In this document: in pieces, positions 1-12,100 of the stretch | Numbering within the stretch: position 1 is the first letter of the stretch | Layout of the letters: every line of letters begins with the position of its first letter | Program-made: the position numbers and the translations under genes | NCBI GenBank assembly: GCA_009760855.2 | Contig: WPIO01000051.1 | Coordinates: 2,657,501 to 2,721,500 of the forward strand | Direction of reading: 5' to 3' | Length of the DNA: 64,000 bases | Source of the DNA: Cristatella mucedo | Lineage: Eukaryota; Bryozoa; Phylactolaemata; Cristatellidae | The notes under the pieces: model-generated | What the model saw: the letters and a program-made list of their open reading frames with translations, nothing else | Database searches by the model: none | Told to the model about the DNA's origin: nothing

Positions 1-1084
1 ATGAATGCAAGTGTACACTTATCACTGATCAATGCTTTCGATGAATAAATAATGTGCTCAGGTAAGCTCTAAATTTACTCTAACTCCTAGCTAAAGCTGG
101 TGAGAAAAATCATGGTGAACAACGTTCACTACTACTTTCGTCGGATTCCGCGTGGATCAACATCCTCTCAACAGAAAGTGCTTGCCTATTGGCAGCAAGC
201 AGAACAGGCAAGAAAATGATGACTGGGCGCTGGGCTCAAACTGGTGTCGTTGCTTATCCACTCGATCTCAAACTTGGGTGAGTATGTGACTGCACAGAGA
301 AAATAGCTAGCATAAAAGTGAAAAAAGATGCGAGAAGCACTGGAAGTTGCTAGGTATGGATAATGGAGTCATGCTTGCTATGTAACACAACGATAGGGTC
401 ATAGAGCACTTACACTTCAAACACCAGTTGAGAAACTGTAGAAAAGACTGCCATGGCAGAAGTGCTATAAAAAAAATACAGCTTAATCGCTGAAGGGGTG
501 CACCATGAAAGGAAGATCACTTTTGTCTGTTCCATTTTAGGATAAGCAATAGATAGGGCAAGCACACTACCCTGATGCCAGCCAGTAAATACACTAGCAT
601 TACAAGCATTCTTTACAAAAAAAAATGTGGATACAGAAACGGCACAGTTGCGATCAGTCATCTCAAAACGGACAGTCTGTGGTATGCACATAAAGCTCAC
701 ACAAAGAGCGTTAACACATGCGCAAACTTCTCAAGAAAGAACTTAGACCAACGGCACCATCACTTTTAAATCGAGGAAAACCAGCTGCATAATCATTATA
801 AAACCCTTACACATAGCTTCAGTGATTAATAAAACTGAGCTCGTGCCATGCACGTATTTAGTCCTGGTAACGGCCAATTCCTTTAACAGAATGAATAGGA
901 AACTCATCACAGGAACCCTTAATCACCCTGCTGGAATTATTGATCTTCAACCTTAACGAAAAACGCCGTAGTGGGACCCGAGTGCTCGTAATTTCGGATC
1001 TACTTTCATCGCCATCTGACGCTTACAGGTTTTAGATTTTTTTAAGATTGCTTCCACAGCCAGTTACCACATTCGCTCCCTTTG
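1..1084. other. Intergenic host DNA, no gene recognised
   Basis: Only short unrelated open frames are present. I see no domain, splice-supported exon or RNA gene. The LINE A fragment begins near 1085; a short T-rich stretch precedes it. Confidence 0.5.
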
Positions 1085-1825
1085 CTGACAGGAAAGGCTA
1101 GATGCATTCGTGACATCCCGTCTCGACTTCTGCAACTCACTGCTTACTGGCCTACCAGCATGTGCGATCAGGCGATTGCAGCTGGTGCAAAACTCGGCAG
1201 CTAGACTTGTCTGCCGTGAGCGGCGCAGTTGTCACATTACTCCACTTCTCGCCGACCTGCACTGGCTACCAGTCAAGCAACGGATTGACTTCAAGGTTTT
1301 GTCGCTCACTTTTAGGTCACTTCATTCTTTAGCTCCAGCCTATCTCTCAGATATACTACCCCATCAGGCCAAGCATCGTACCACCCGCTTTTCGGAATCC
1401 AACAGTCTACAAATACCTTGTACAAACCTTAAATCCTTTGGAGACCGTGCATTTAGTTCATATGCTCCCAAAGCCTGGAACTCCCTCCCGACTTGCGTCA
1501 GAACATCCCCCTGACCTGACCACATTTAAAAGGAACCTAAAAACACACCTATTTAGGACAGCATTTAGTGGGTCCCTGTGATTCGTCCTTGATGCGCTTA
1601 TGCGTGCTGACACTTTACATGCTGCCACTAACCACATTTGCATGCTGACCCTGTGCATGTCACCCCTAACCATATTATTCATTTCGTTTATTTTTCAAGC
1701 ATGATTTTACTTACCATTCAATTGCATTTCACTTTACAGCAAATGTAAAGCGCCTAGAGAGAGAGAGATTAAGTTCTCTGAGGGCACTTTATCAAGTGAA
1801 TTATTATTATTATTATTATTATAAA
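1085..1825 (+). mobile_element. LINE A (L2/CR1-like) 3' fragment
   Basis: This is a 5'-truncated non-LTR retrotransposon. The frame at 1110-1514 carries the C-terminal region downstream of the reverse transcriptase, with motifs such as [31 protein letters not shown] and [14 protein letters not shown], typical of L2/CR1-clade ORF2 C-termini. It is followed by a 3' UTR ending in a conserved hairpin (GCGCC...GGGCGC around 1750-1790) and an ATT microsatellite tail at 1799-1822. A frame break near 1512 separates the last part of the ORF. It is one of many copies of this family in the window. Confidence 0.85.
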
Positions 1826-2084
1826 GATCTCGCTAGTTCCTAGGCTCTCTCTCCCTCTCTTTCACTCACTCGCTCGCTCTCTAGGTTAGAATACTGCAAC
1901 TCTGTATTGCTAAGGCTGCCAAAAAAGCCTCGAGCCTCTTAAAATTATTAATAAATATGGCTACAAGTTTGATCGGTCAAATCTAAGAAAATCATGTATG
2001 TCTCCCTTTGCTAATGAAGCTGCTGCGGATTCTGGTTGATAAAAGAGCTCTAACTCTATATAAATAAACCTAGCTGCTTAAACA

Positions 2085-2235
2085 GCCTCTTTTTGTATAG
2101 CGACAGAAGAGCCTTTACGGCTATCACTACCGCTTGCAGTGGCGATACAGGATCGCCCACCACAGGAATCGAACCCACGACCTCGGGACCGAGGTCATGA
2201 AAGCAACCGCCTTACCTAGTGTGCCATTAACTCTA
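2085..2235 (-). repeat. tRNA-derived SINE (type 1), minus strand
   Basis: Read on the minus strand it shows the A-box region GGCACACTAGGTAAGGCGG, a palindromic CCTCGGTCCCGAGG block, a B-box GGTTCGATTCC and the family 3' body (GCGGTAGTGATAGCC, CTCTTCTGTCGCTATAC). The same layout recurs at 9838, 12782, 46570, 52100 and 56077. Confidence 0.8.
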
Positions 2236-2239
2236 ACCC

Positions 2240-3055
2240 ACGAGGACCGCCGAGGCCAAGTTCTTTCAATATCTAGCTGAAATAATACAGAGGCTTGGAA
2301 CTACTCGTCCCTCAGTTTCTCTCAGGGTGATACATCAGCCATTCCCTTCCTTCAGAACTTACCTAACAGAACGCTGGCGATATTTTGTCTGCCGTCCTAG
2401 ACTACGGAGCTAACGAATCTCGTGCAACGAGAATGTCCTAACTTAAATTTCCGTCAGTACCACTTCCTTTCAAGCCGTCCTACGCTGTTACTTCAAAGCT
2501 ACTTACTGCTTCGACTATATCCCGACTCAATCTCTGCGTCCGCGCTTGCATTCTGCGTTACATAAACAGTGCTGGCTACCGTATACGTACAGAAAGCTCT
2601 AAGCTTCTATATTTCTAGCGAAAAATTCACCAGAGTAGCATCAACTGAGTGTTCATCGCTTGCGGAGCTATTATCTGAGACGCCTGCAGATGCATTAGCA
2701 TACGTCGCCGCGAGGTAGGCTCTAAACGTTGGTTAAGCACGGGGGGGCAGCTTTACTGCAACAGAATCAAAAGATGCGAGACAATACATTAATTCAAAAA
2801 ACTTACCTGAACCCTCTGGTGCGCGCTCGCCATTGTCGCGATCGCGGATTTACAAGCACATCACTCGAACAGCGAAAAGACAAGCTCTCACACGCCGGGC
2901 TCTTCTAATTACCTTGACCTTCAGTACCTCCCTCTGTATATCTATGATATACCCATGCGTGCAGCCGGGTCGCTATTGCCACAGGCAAAGCAAACAGATT
3001 GAATACGTTTCAGCTCTTAGCATTATATTAAAATTGATGTATCCGATAAGTTATC
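2240..3055. other. Unassigned host sequence
   Basis: No coding or RNA gene recognised. The short frame at 2833-3063 has no recognisable domain and runs into the LINE A copy, so I do not call it. Confidence 0.4.
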
Positions 3056-4058
3056 CGCATTGAAATGGCGGCATCAGGTAAACCAGCTGGATTACGGCGG
3101 ATACTTACTATTTACGATTATGCCATTACTAGTTATGGGCAAACCCAGTGCGATTCAGAAATTGGAAAGGCTGACGCTCAAAATTGGCTCTGCCAGCATA
3201 TCTCCAGTTGAATCGGCTCGAAATCTATATGTCATATTCCAAAGCGACCTATCGTTAGACGACCATATCAGCTCCGCAGTCAAATCCGCCTATTTTCAGC
3301 TTCATAACATTGCTAAAATTCGGGCTTGTTTAGATAAGGATACCACGTCCAAGTTGGTCCATGCATTCGTGACATCCCATCTCGACTTCTGCAACTCACT
3401 GCTTACTGGCCTACCAGCATGTGCGATCAGGCGATTGCAGCTGGTGCACAATTCGGCAGCTAGACTTGTCTGCCGTGAGCGTCGCAGTTGCCACATTACT
3501 CCACTTCTCGCCGACCTGCACTGGCTACCAGTCAAGCAGCGGATTGACTTCAAGGTTTTGTCTCTCACTTTTAGGTCCCTTCATTCTATGGCTCCAGCCT
3601 ATCTCTCAGATATACTACCCCATCAGGCCAAGCATCGTACCACCCGCTTTTCGGAATCCAATAGTCTACAAATACCTCGTACAAACCTTAAATCCTTTGG
3701 AGACCGTGCATTTAGTTCGTATGTTCCCAAAGCCTGGAACTCCCTCCCGACTTGCGTCAGAACATCCCCCTGACCTGACCACATTTAAAAGGAACCTAAA
3801 AACTCACCTATTTAGGACAGCATTTAGTGGGTCCCTGTGATTCGTCTTTTATGTGCTTATGAGTGCTGACACTGTGCATGCTGCCACTAACCACACTTCC
3901 ATTCTGACCCTTGTGCATGTCACCCCTAACCATGCCATTCATTATGTTTATCAAGCATGATATGACTCACCATTCAATCGCGTTTCCTTTGCAGCAAATG
4001 TAAAGCGCCTAGAAAGAGATTGAGTTCTCTGAGGACACTTTATCAAGTACGTTATTAT
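3056..4058 (+). mobile_element. LINE A fragment with long C-terminal ORF
   Basis: The frame at 3060-3773 (about 237 codons) covers the end of the RT region (VMGKPSAIQKLERLTLKIG, SDLSLDDHI) and the conserved C-terminal domain. The last stretch ([18 protein letters not shown]) lies in another frame after a stop at 3771. The 3' UTR carries the family hairpin (about 4008-4045) and an ATT-rich tail. The copy is 5'-truncated. Its 3' end and downstream flank match the minus-strand LINE at 20.1-20.5 kb. Confidence 0.85.
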
Positions 4059-4225
4059 TATTATAATTATCAATCAAAGCTAGAGGTTCTAATCTATTAC
4101 GTGTCATGCCTCTAGCCTAATGTGCTTGTATTGAGTTCCGGCTGGATTTTGGCGAGGCATCGCCATTGAGGACCACCTCGTTTGCTGAGACCCTGGACGG
4201 CCCACGTTCTGCCGGCGTTCTTCAA
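4059..4225. repeat. LINE-flanking segment duplicated in inverse orientation at 20110-20283
   Basis: The segment immediately after the LINE A tail (ATCAATCAAAGCTAGAGG through to CAAGTCACAGCCGGACG) is found again, apparently base for base over most of its length, on the minus strand downstream of the LINE A at 20.3 kb. It is not part of the other LINE A copies here. A 3' transduction or a duplicated composite repeat would both explain it. Confidence 0.75.
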
Positions 4226-4234
4226 GTCACAGCC

Positions 4235-4507
4235 GGACGGATTAGGACAGCATTTAGTGGGTCCCTGTGATTCGTCTTTTATGTGCTTATGAGTGCTGAC
4301 ACTGTGCATGCTGCCACTAACCACATTTGCATGCTGGCCCTGTGCATGTCACCCCTAACCATATTATTCATTTTATTTGTTTTTCAAGCATGATTTGACT
4401 TACCATTCAATTGCATTTCCCTTTGCAGCAAATGTAAAGCGCCTAGAGAGAGATTAAGTTCTCTGGAGGTGCTTTATTAAGTGCATTATTATTATTATTA
4501 TTATTAC
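4235..4507 (+). mobile_element. LINE A 3' UTR fragment
   Basis: It starts inside the family at TTAGGACAGCATTTAGTGGG, continues through the 3' UTR and ends in the hairpin and an ATT repeat (4487-4506). It retains only the last few ORF2 codons, so it is severely 5'-truncated. Confidence 0.8.
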
Positions 4508-4839
4508 GCGATATTTTATTGCCGAGGCTCTATATATAGGCTATAAAATGCCGGGCTCTGAGACAGGCTGGCAGTTGGGATTCTACACCCGATAGTGGCA
4601 TTGGAGCAGGGCCGCTGCAAAGCATTCTGGTGCCCTAGGCGATATCAGTTATCTGGTGCCGTTTCCGTTACTTCCACTCACGCCCTCCCCCACCTGCCCT
4701 CCATGAAATAAAGCCCGATTTGCGAGGTGTTTTAAAAGTATTGTCATAAAGACTTATAAGCATGCATAAATATCATTAGTGGATGTCTTAAATACAATGT
4801 GTAAAACTGATATTCAAAACTTGACTCAGCTCTCTTTTT
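4508..4839. other. Unassigned sequence
   Basis: No feature recognised between the LINE tail and the hAT-like pseudogene. Confidence 0.4.
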
Positions 4840-5316
4840 TCTGGGCAAACTCGCAGACCATTTCATTAATGCCGAGAGAATTATTGGCACATTGATGAAC
4901 GGAGATAATTCTGTATTAGTTTTAATTTTGAAAAACTTTCTCCAATGGCCACTGAAGTTGGCATGCTCAATAAAATCCTGAGTCCCACTGTAAGATTAAG
5001 AAAAAATCTATCAATTTATGCTGCAACAGAAATTGCAAGACCTCTTGGGGATTCATAGTCTGGGGAAGCCTCATGGCAATGACTTGTAGCTAAACTCGCA
5101 GTTCCTCTCCATCCAAGTCCTTGCCGTCTCCATGAGTAAGAGACTCCTCCACTGACTTGCACTCACAAAGCATATTCTCTGTGGGTATGCAAGAAAACGT
5201 GAAGATATCACAGAGGAACCCAAACAACGTGTTGTGTTGTTGGTTCTGATTTAAACTTTCTGTTATAGATTTTGATACCACATCTAGGACAGCATAGTAA
5301 AAGTTGACCCTATTGG

Positions 5317-5388
<72 letters not shown>

Positions 5389-7070
5389 CCTCTTTGGGAT
5401 CCTGTACAGCCTCATCGTGTGCTTCATAATCAAACAGCCTTCTCTCTTTCAATTGCCGATTTGCTTCAAAAGCTGTCTCAATCTCTAACTCTTTAGCGAT
5501 TTGAGTTGCATCCGCCAATATTATATGAAAGCTCTCTTCACTTCGGAGAGTACTGATGCACATTTTGGTGTTTTCCAGCTGTTTAACTCCCAGTCTCAAG
5601 TCTGTTGATGTCTGATGTGTAGAACTTTGCTGGTGACATCGACCGTAAACAAAATCTTGTACCAGGTAAGAACGATACTAAAAAACTGGAAGTTTTGCTA
5701 TGTTATTGGCCAGTGTTTGTGCTTCAGATCTCGTCGTAGCTTCAGCCAACTCTTTCTGACTCATATCTTCATCTATCTCAATCAGAGCATCGTATACTTG
5801 GTCAAGGTTGTATCTCAGCGGCTTCAATGCACCTATTCCACTTTCCCATCTTGTTTCTCTGAGTGGTTTTACCGTAAGATCACTGGCATTAGTAATGTGA
5901 TTTTTGAGGACTCCTCAAGAAGAGTAGCTGCTAAGAAAAAAATTGGATATTTGCTGCACCAAAGCAAAGAAATATACAGCCTCTAGGCAACTCTTTGCTA
6001 CATCATTTACAACTAGATTCAGCGAGTGGGCACTGAAAGGCACATAGAAAGCACGTGGATTTTATTTTCAGTATCCTCTTTTGCACCTCATTTCCCTTGC
6101 CTGTCATGCCACTGCCATTGCCATACCCTTGTCCTCTCCTATTTCCAACATCCAATTCCATATCTTTGAGCTACTCAAATATAACTTCAGTCATGAATGC
6201 ACCAGTGGTCTCTTTTGACAAAATGAAACCAAGATCTCTGATTATCAAGCTCTCTGATTATCGCTTGGGTATCACTTAGTCTAACAAAACAAATAATCAT
6301 GGTCATCTGCTCAGTGCGGCCGACATCATGGGGTGCAGTCAAGGATAATTGATTAGTATTTTGCTGACTTGGCTTCTTCTGAAATCGGATTTTTATTGTA
6401 GAAGCTAAAGTTCCTATTAATTCATTCTGGATGTCCTTTCGAGACAATTTACGTTTCATTGTCAGTAACCCCTCTCAGGTGTTCCATCACCAGAGGATCA
6501 AAGAGGATCAGAAACTCAAACGAATTTGAAAAGTTTTCACTCTCGTGTGTGAAGAGCTTTTATTTGATCCACTGAATGCTAAATTTTGAGTTCCAAGTAC
6601 CCTTACTGATGCAACGAGGCGCTCCAGAACCTTTTCCAAAATTCCTCTTGTTGCTTAATCTTCTGTTGAATTGTCTTATCTATTGCCTTACCTTCTACTA
6701 GCCGCACCTCTAATTCCCTCCAAGCTCGATAACTTTCATGGTTAATGGGCCTTTCTCATGAGAGGAAAAAACTGCAGACAGATCTTTCCTATCTTTACAG
6801 CCACTTTCTAGCAAAGACGAGGTGTTAGCCTTCTTGATGACTAGCTTACAGCAAAATCAGAATACTACATTTCTTGATATAGAATACATTAACCAGAGGC
6901 AGCACATTTTCTCCCCATACGCAAACCTTTTTTTTAAATGGAGATCAGAAAATCTTCTGTTGTGTGGATCATTTCGAAAGTCACAGGCAGATACCTGCCT
7001 CGGTCCATTTTGCACTAGCGGTGCAGTAAGTAATATGTGCAATACTATCAGAGGACCGTGTGGCTGGGTC
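4840..7070 (-). pseudogene. hAT-type transposase pseudogene (ZMYM1/TTF-zinc-finger-like)
   Basis: Read on the minus strand, the N-terminal side (about 7070-6860) resembles the TTF-type zinc-finger region that precedes hAT transposases (NGPRQVSACDF...RRFSDLH, LMYSISRNVVF). The middle (6459-6187) has EQMTMIICFVRLSDTQA, matching the start of the catalytic region. The C-terminal half (5599-5090) has LADATQIAKELEIETAF and FDYEAHDEAVQDP, then VNFYYAVLDVVSKSI and GDGKDLDGEEL. This order is that of ZMYM1-like hAT proteins. Many stops and frameshifts break it, and a (TA)n tract (5320-5384) interrupts it. It is a dead copy. Assignment rests on motif recognition only. Confidence 0.65.
5320..5384. repeat. 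(TA)n microsatellite
   Basis: About 65 bases of pure TA repeat inside the hAT-like pseudogene. Confidence 0.95.
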
Positions 7071-7169
7071 GTCATTGTAATCCAACTCCTGTTCAACTAG
7101 TTGCATGACTCGTAGTGTATTTGTCTTGATTATGATTTTTCTCACTGAAAGTGGGACTGTGGTTTCTTG

Positions 7170-7297
7170 TTATTCATGTTGTTTATCAAGCATGATATTA
7201 CTCACTATTTAATTGCATTTCCCTTTGCAGCAAATGTAAAGTGCCTAGACAGAGATTGAGTTCTCTGAGGGTGCTTTATCAAGTGCATTTCTGTTGT
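7170..7297 (+). mobile_element. LINE A 3' UTR fragment
   Basis: It runs from TTTATCAAGCATGATATTAC to the hairpin and GTGCTTTATCAAGTGCATTT, followed by a TTG repeat. It contains only the 3' UTR of the family. Confidence 0.75.
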
Positions 7298-8479
7298 TGT
7301 TGTTCATCTTGTTTATTCAGACATTGTTCCAATTCAATATATTTCGTCTATGAATCGCCTGGTAACTCAGTAGATGATTTTTGCTTCTTTAGGAAAGAGC
7401 CTTTTTTGCTTGCTCTCTAAACTTTTCAGCCTTTCTCTTACGGTTTTGAGCCCCTGTTGGTTTCTCATTATTCATAGCTCTGTAAAATGTAAAAACGCCT
7501 ATTTTTCAGAATGCTCTCAAATTGTACCACTGGGTGTAGAATTACTGACTGTCAGAATTATTATTATTAGCATACAGCAAGATCACTCCAGTAGCGAGTG
7601 GCTACTGCTGGTCGTCCAGCCATCAGCTGCAGAATGGGGTTATAAACGGAGTTTCGACCCGACTACCTGTAGCACTCCTCACCTCGGCCGGGCCAGCAGC
7701 CTGATCGAACCGGCGACCCTGGACGACTGCTGTCTGTCCGTTGTGCAGATGATTGGACTGTGCAGAAGCAGAGCAAGAACGAGCAGCAGCAGCAAAAGCA
7801 AGCAAAGGCAGCGACGCGCAAGGTTCGCTGCACCCTGGACCTCCGGACACGTGGACTGAAGAGGGGACACTAGAGCTGGCACGTTTGTGTGGGCGTTTAA
7901 ATGCGTTTATGTGAGTTACATAATCTTCAAGAAAAGGCCTTCGACTCTCAACTCACCCTTGAAGCTAGCCTTACTTGACCCTGATAGGCCCTGCTACAGT
8001 TCATGACTTAAAGGACCACAGCAACTTGAGGCCTTCGAGGAATACAGTACCCAGAGGCCTTTGATACTTGACTCACGTTAGAAGCTCGGAGCAGGACTCT
8101 CTAGCAGCAGCCCTCGGGGAGATAGGAAACCTACAGAGCATTCTACCGTTGGTTTAAGCACCCTCAATGCATGCCTCCATAGGGCTCTGCAAGACCACTA
8201 CACATCCCTCCAGCAAGTCCTTAGTTGCCAGGAACATCATGCCGAGTTCAAGAACGGTCACCAAACACAGTCGCTGTGCCGGCTTCAGCTGCAACTGCCC
8301 AGTTCTTTCACTGACTGTTTCAGCCGTTTTTCCCGAAGACCAACGAGGTCGTCGACCTTCGCACAAAACCCCCAGCACTCACCGCCGCTACAAACAGCTC
8401 GTGCCTCACCACTTGCGCTCCTGTAATGTTCAGATAATTCTTCGTGATAGCTTCATGTGATACTCATCCAATAAGCTGT
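7298..8479. other. Unassigned host sequence
   Basis: Frames such as 7374-7859 and 8167-8460 show no domain. The stretch 7600-7850 has tRNA-like CG-rich blocks (CGGCGACCCTGG) and a GCAGCAGCAGCAAAAGCAAGC run that could be another SINE, but I found no second copy in the window. Confidence 0.35.
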
Positions 8480-8750
8480 GAAAGGTTCGTTACCTTTTGT
8501 TCTAAAAAAAATAACACAACATTTCTGTCATTAAGTGACAGTAACAAGAAACCTAACATGGGACAATATTTATATACATAATGCATGGTGTTTATGTGTA
8601 CCCGTTATTTAATGAACAAAATCAACCAAAACTCACGTGGCAAGGCAAAACAAATTACACCATAAATCTTCATTTGCGATTAACATGTTGAAAATCTTAG
8701 CATATGCCAAACAACTGTTGTCATGCAGATCAGTGTTTGGACTACATTTA
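8480..8750. repeat. Repeat family X, partial copy interrupted by LINE B
   Basis: It shares blocks with 16490-16750 (ATTTCTGTCATTAAGTGAC, AACAAAATC..CCAAA, ACACCATAAATC) and with 10862-10966 (ATACACCATAAATCATCATT). It is cut at 8750 by LINE B; the AT-rich minisatellite part resumes at 9760. Confidence 0.65.
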
Positions 8751-9759
8751 ACCGTCGGAATCTGCTGCCGCAACTGAGAAACTGAATGCTTGCCTTGCCG
8801 ATATTCGATCCTGGATGTCGGAAAACTTCCTGGAATTAAATGACGATAAAACCGAACTGCTGCTCATAGGACACCCTAAGCGTGTAGCTGGATTAAAAGG
8901 CTTTGCTGTTTTAATAGGTGATGCTATTGTGCGACCTTCACCACGTGCCCGTAATCTAGGTGTCGTGTTCGACAGCTGCCTCAATTTCAAAAGCTTCATT
9001 CAGAAGACTGCCTCTACAGCTAGCCATCACATCCGATCCCTATCCAAGATTAGGAGCTGTCTCCCGCAGTGGCTTGTAAAAAATTTAACTAGCTCTTTAG
9101 TTCTATCTCGGCTTGATTATTGTAATTCCCTTTTGGCTGGGCTACCAGAGAAAGCTATTATGCCACTACAGCGGACTATGAATATGGCTGCAAGGCTGGT
9201 CTTCATGTCCCAGCGGTTTGAGCACGTGTCACCTCTGCTGAAAGAGCTAGGATGGTTGCCGGTTGAGCAAAGGATACAGAGCAAAGTTCTTACGCTGACC
9301 CACAAGGCCCGCCACGGCTTGGCTCCTTCGTACCTAGCTGAACTGCTGCATCAGTTTCAGCCTGTTCGTGCCCTCAGGTCCTGTGTGGACAATAAATTAG
9401 CTGTCCCATTCCTCCGCTTAAGGACCGTTGGCGACAGAAGCTTTAGCTCTGCAGGTCCTAGACTGTGGAACTCGCTTCCACAATTCTTACGCAACGACAA
9501 CTACTCTCCAACTGCCGACTATGGCACATCTTTTTCAGCGGTCCTGAACTGCTACTCCTATGCTACTCACTACCTCAACTGCTCTCCGAACTCTGCTATG
9601 CTTCCCACTTTCTCTTTGTTGCGTGAGACGAAGTCTGTTGGCTACCGAATGCGTACCGAAAGCCGCTTAGGCTGTAAGTGCGCTATACAAAACTCTCCTG
9701 CGTAACACCCACATGGTCTTTATGACTTTGTGGAGTTACTGACGGAGATACATTACATT
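8751..9759 (+). mobile_element. LINE B (L2/CR1-like), 5'-truncated, with target duplication
   Basis: The frame 8815-9705 encodes the end of the RT and the C-terminal domain of a second LINE family (LSRLDYCNSLLAGLP, LGWLPVEQRIQSKVLTLTH, HGLAPSYLAELLHQF, GPRLWNSLPQFL). It diverges clearly from LINE A. It ends in an ACATT-type tail rather than ATT repeats. The 7-base ACATTTA at 8744-8750 is repeated at 9760-9766, which is a good target-site duplication within repeat family X. A second copy at 21195-21892 is nearly identical from the CTCCCRCAGTGG region onward. Confidence 0.85.
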
Positions 9760-10160
9760 ACATTTAGATTAGATTTAGATTATTTTGAGATCATATTTAG
9801 ATAATTGCTGGATTATATTTGGATTATATTAGGATTATGGTGAGCCGTGATGGCACACTAGGTAAGGCAGTTGCTTTTCACTACCTCGGTCCCGAGGTTG
9901 TAGGTTCGAATCCTGTGGTGGGCGATCCTTCATTGCGGCTTCAAGCTGTGGTAACGGTGGAAACACCGCAAAGGCTCTTCTGTCGCTACACAAAGGAGGC
10001 TGCTGACTCAGCTAGCATTTATTATTATATCTGGATTATATTTAGATAACATTTATACTATATTTTGATTATTTTAGATTGTATTTGCCGTATATTTAGA
10101 TTATATTTGGATTGTATTTAGATTCTAATTGGATTGCATTTAGATTTTGTGTGTGCATTA
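9760..10160. repeat. AT-rich minisatellite (TTAGATTATATT-like)
   Basis: Imperfect 11-13 base units related to ATTTAGATTAT fill both sides of the SINE at 9838-10022. The same array type occurs at 10966-11335 and 16750-17105, always in the same position of repeat family X. Confidence 0.8.
9838..10022 (+). repeat. tRNA-derived SINE (type 1)
   Basis: A-box region (GTGATGGCACACTAGGTAAG) and B-box (AGGTTCGAATCC at about 9902) are followed by the family body and an ATT tail. Inserted in the minisatellite of repeat X. Confidence 0.8.
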
Positions 10161-10195
10161 CACTTATATATATGTATACATATATATATATATAT

Positions 10196-10209
10196 ATTTG
10201 TGTGTGTGT

Positions 10210-10264
<55 letters not shown>
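10196..10264. repeat. (GT)n microsatellite
   Basis: Nearly pure GT repeat preceded by a short TA tract (10165-10196). Confidence 0.95.
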
Positions 10265-10267
<3 letters not shown>

Positions 10268-10284
10268 ATACATTTCGTGCAGAT

Positions 10285-10862
10285 CCGTGAGATATTCTGG
10301 CAGAGCCAATTTTGAGGGTTCGATTTTCCAATTTCTAGATCACAGTCGGTTTTCCCGTAGCTAATAAGTTGGTTGTATCATCACTCAATTAAGAAAGTTT
10401 GTTGCCATCCATGCACGAATTTCATCAAAACATGCAGCAATGAATTTGAGAGAATTGGAGGTGCTGGAGGGCTGGGTGGGATCAAAGCAAAAGTACAACT
10501 GATTGTAATTAGCATGCAAGTGAAAGCCTAGGATGTGCCAGGAAATCACATCGGCAAGAAAACCGATAAAGCACAGAGCCCTGCAGTACTCCATACTTCA
10601 ATGGTTCCTTGGATGATCTGTTTCCATTCACGTCAGTACTCATGAGTCTCCCACTGAGATAGGACTTAAAACATTGTAGTGCAGTACCAGTGATGCCCAG
10701 GCGAAATGAGAGGTACTCGAGGAGGACTTGGTGATGAATTGTATCAAAAGCTGTCGAGAGATAAAGCAAAACCAGCAGAGAGACTACAGCTAAGTCTGCT
10801 AAGTCTGCATTCCTAAGAACATCGTTATACAGTATGAGTAATGCTGACTGTGGTCTCTGACG
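10285..10862 (-). mobile_element. LINE A reverse-transcriptase fragment
   Basis: On the minus strand, frames covering 10898-10385 carry RT motif A region (LSTAFDTIHHQVLL), GTALQCFKSYLSGR and YGVLQGSVL, then HTR-like C-terminal motifs near 10440-10385. The family 3' end is absent. The fragment is frameshifted and is neighboured on its right by repeat X. Confidence 0.75.
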
Positions 10863-12100
10863 AGCCAAAGTGGAATAAAATACACCATAAATCATCATTT
10901 ATGATGTACACTTCGAAAATAATAGCAAATTGCAGACAAGATCAAATGCCAAACCAGTGTTTGGACTGCATTTAGATTACATTTAAATTATATTTGAGTT
11001 CTGTATTTAGATTACATGTAGACTATATTTTGATTATATTTGGGCTATATTTAGATTATATTTGGAATATATTTGGATTACATTTTGATTAAGTTTAAAT
11101 TATATTTTGATTATGTTTGGATTATTTTCATATTATATTTGGATTTTAATTGGACTATATTTAGATTATATTAAGATTAGATTTAGATTAGATTTATAAT
11201 TATATAAGGATTGTATTTAGATTATATTTAGATTATTTTTTTATTCTATTTGATTCGGTTTGGATGATATTTAGATGATATTTTGATTATATTTAGATTA
11301 TATGTAGGCAATATTTAGACTATATTTAGAGATATATCACATAAATCATTATATCACTGGCCTGATAATTAAAGCTTTCTCAGTTGTTATCAATCTAATA
11401 GTCGATTCAAGAAACTTGGAGATGCTCTTTCTGAACCTGCAGCTTATTTAAACCCAGCACGTTTTGATGTTTGCCAACTTGCATTTTTATTGTACAATGC
11501 TTTCACATGCAACACACAAAGTTTTTACAATCGTTTAATAACAATATTATCTAATTTAATTTCAAATTAAATATATGCCTTCCTTTATTTAGTCAAATTC
11601 TTTCAAACTGCTTCTTCTTGACTTTCTGCAATGCTTAGTAGCTGGATTATAGCGTTTCAGGCTCCAACTTGAATCGGCCATCGTGTTAACATTCCAGTGG
11701 CCTTGATTTCTTTGCTCCACTTTACATATGGCCTGACGGAACCTCTTACTTTTTTCTCACTGAATGCTCCTAAATTTGCTGGGAAATATGGTGAGAGCTT
11801 AGAAAAGGTATCTTAACACTCATTCTGCTGCCAAGTGCTGCATAGCCTACAAATAATGTTTTCAACGACTCGCATGTAGTCAGCAGACTTGCGATTGCCG
11901 AGAAAGTTCTCTACAACAGACTTGAATCCATTCCATGCTTGCCACTCTAACCCAGTCATTGTTTATGTAAACAATGTCTTTGAACAATTCTCTAATCTAT
12001 AGGTCAACGGAAATACCAGCCTTAACTTTGCCATGCTAATTTGAAAAAAACCTTTCTCGTAAGTACCTAAAGGTATCCCATCTTGGTTCAGAACCTTAAC
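10862..12100 (-). repeat. Repeat family X, copy 1 (minisatellite plus 3' coding part)
   Basis: A shared leader (ATACACCATAAATCATC, TTCGAAAATAATAGCAAA) is followed by the TTAGATTATATT array (10966-11335). About 750 bases then align with 17105-17750 (ATCACTGGCCTGA, TTTAACCCAGCACGTTT, GCCGAGAAAGTTCTCTAC). Reading the minus strand gives remnants such as FKSVVENFLGNRKSADYMRV, so the segment is the decayed 3' part of a coding mobile element. Class not determined. Confidence 0.6.

Noticed and set aside
410-769. Short frames on both strands
   Set aside because: No similarity to any family I recognise and no supporting signals.
9838-10022. True tRNA genes at the SINE 1 copies
   Set aside because: A- and B-box-like sequences are present, but there is no complete cloverleaf with an acceptor stem, and the same body and tail recur as a SINE.
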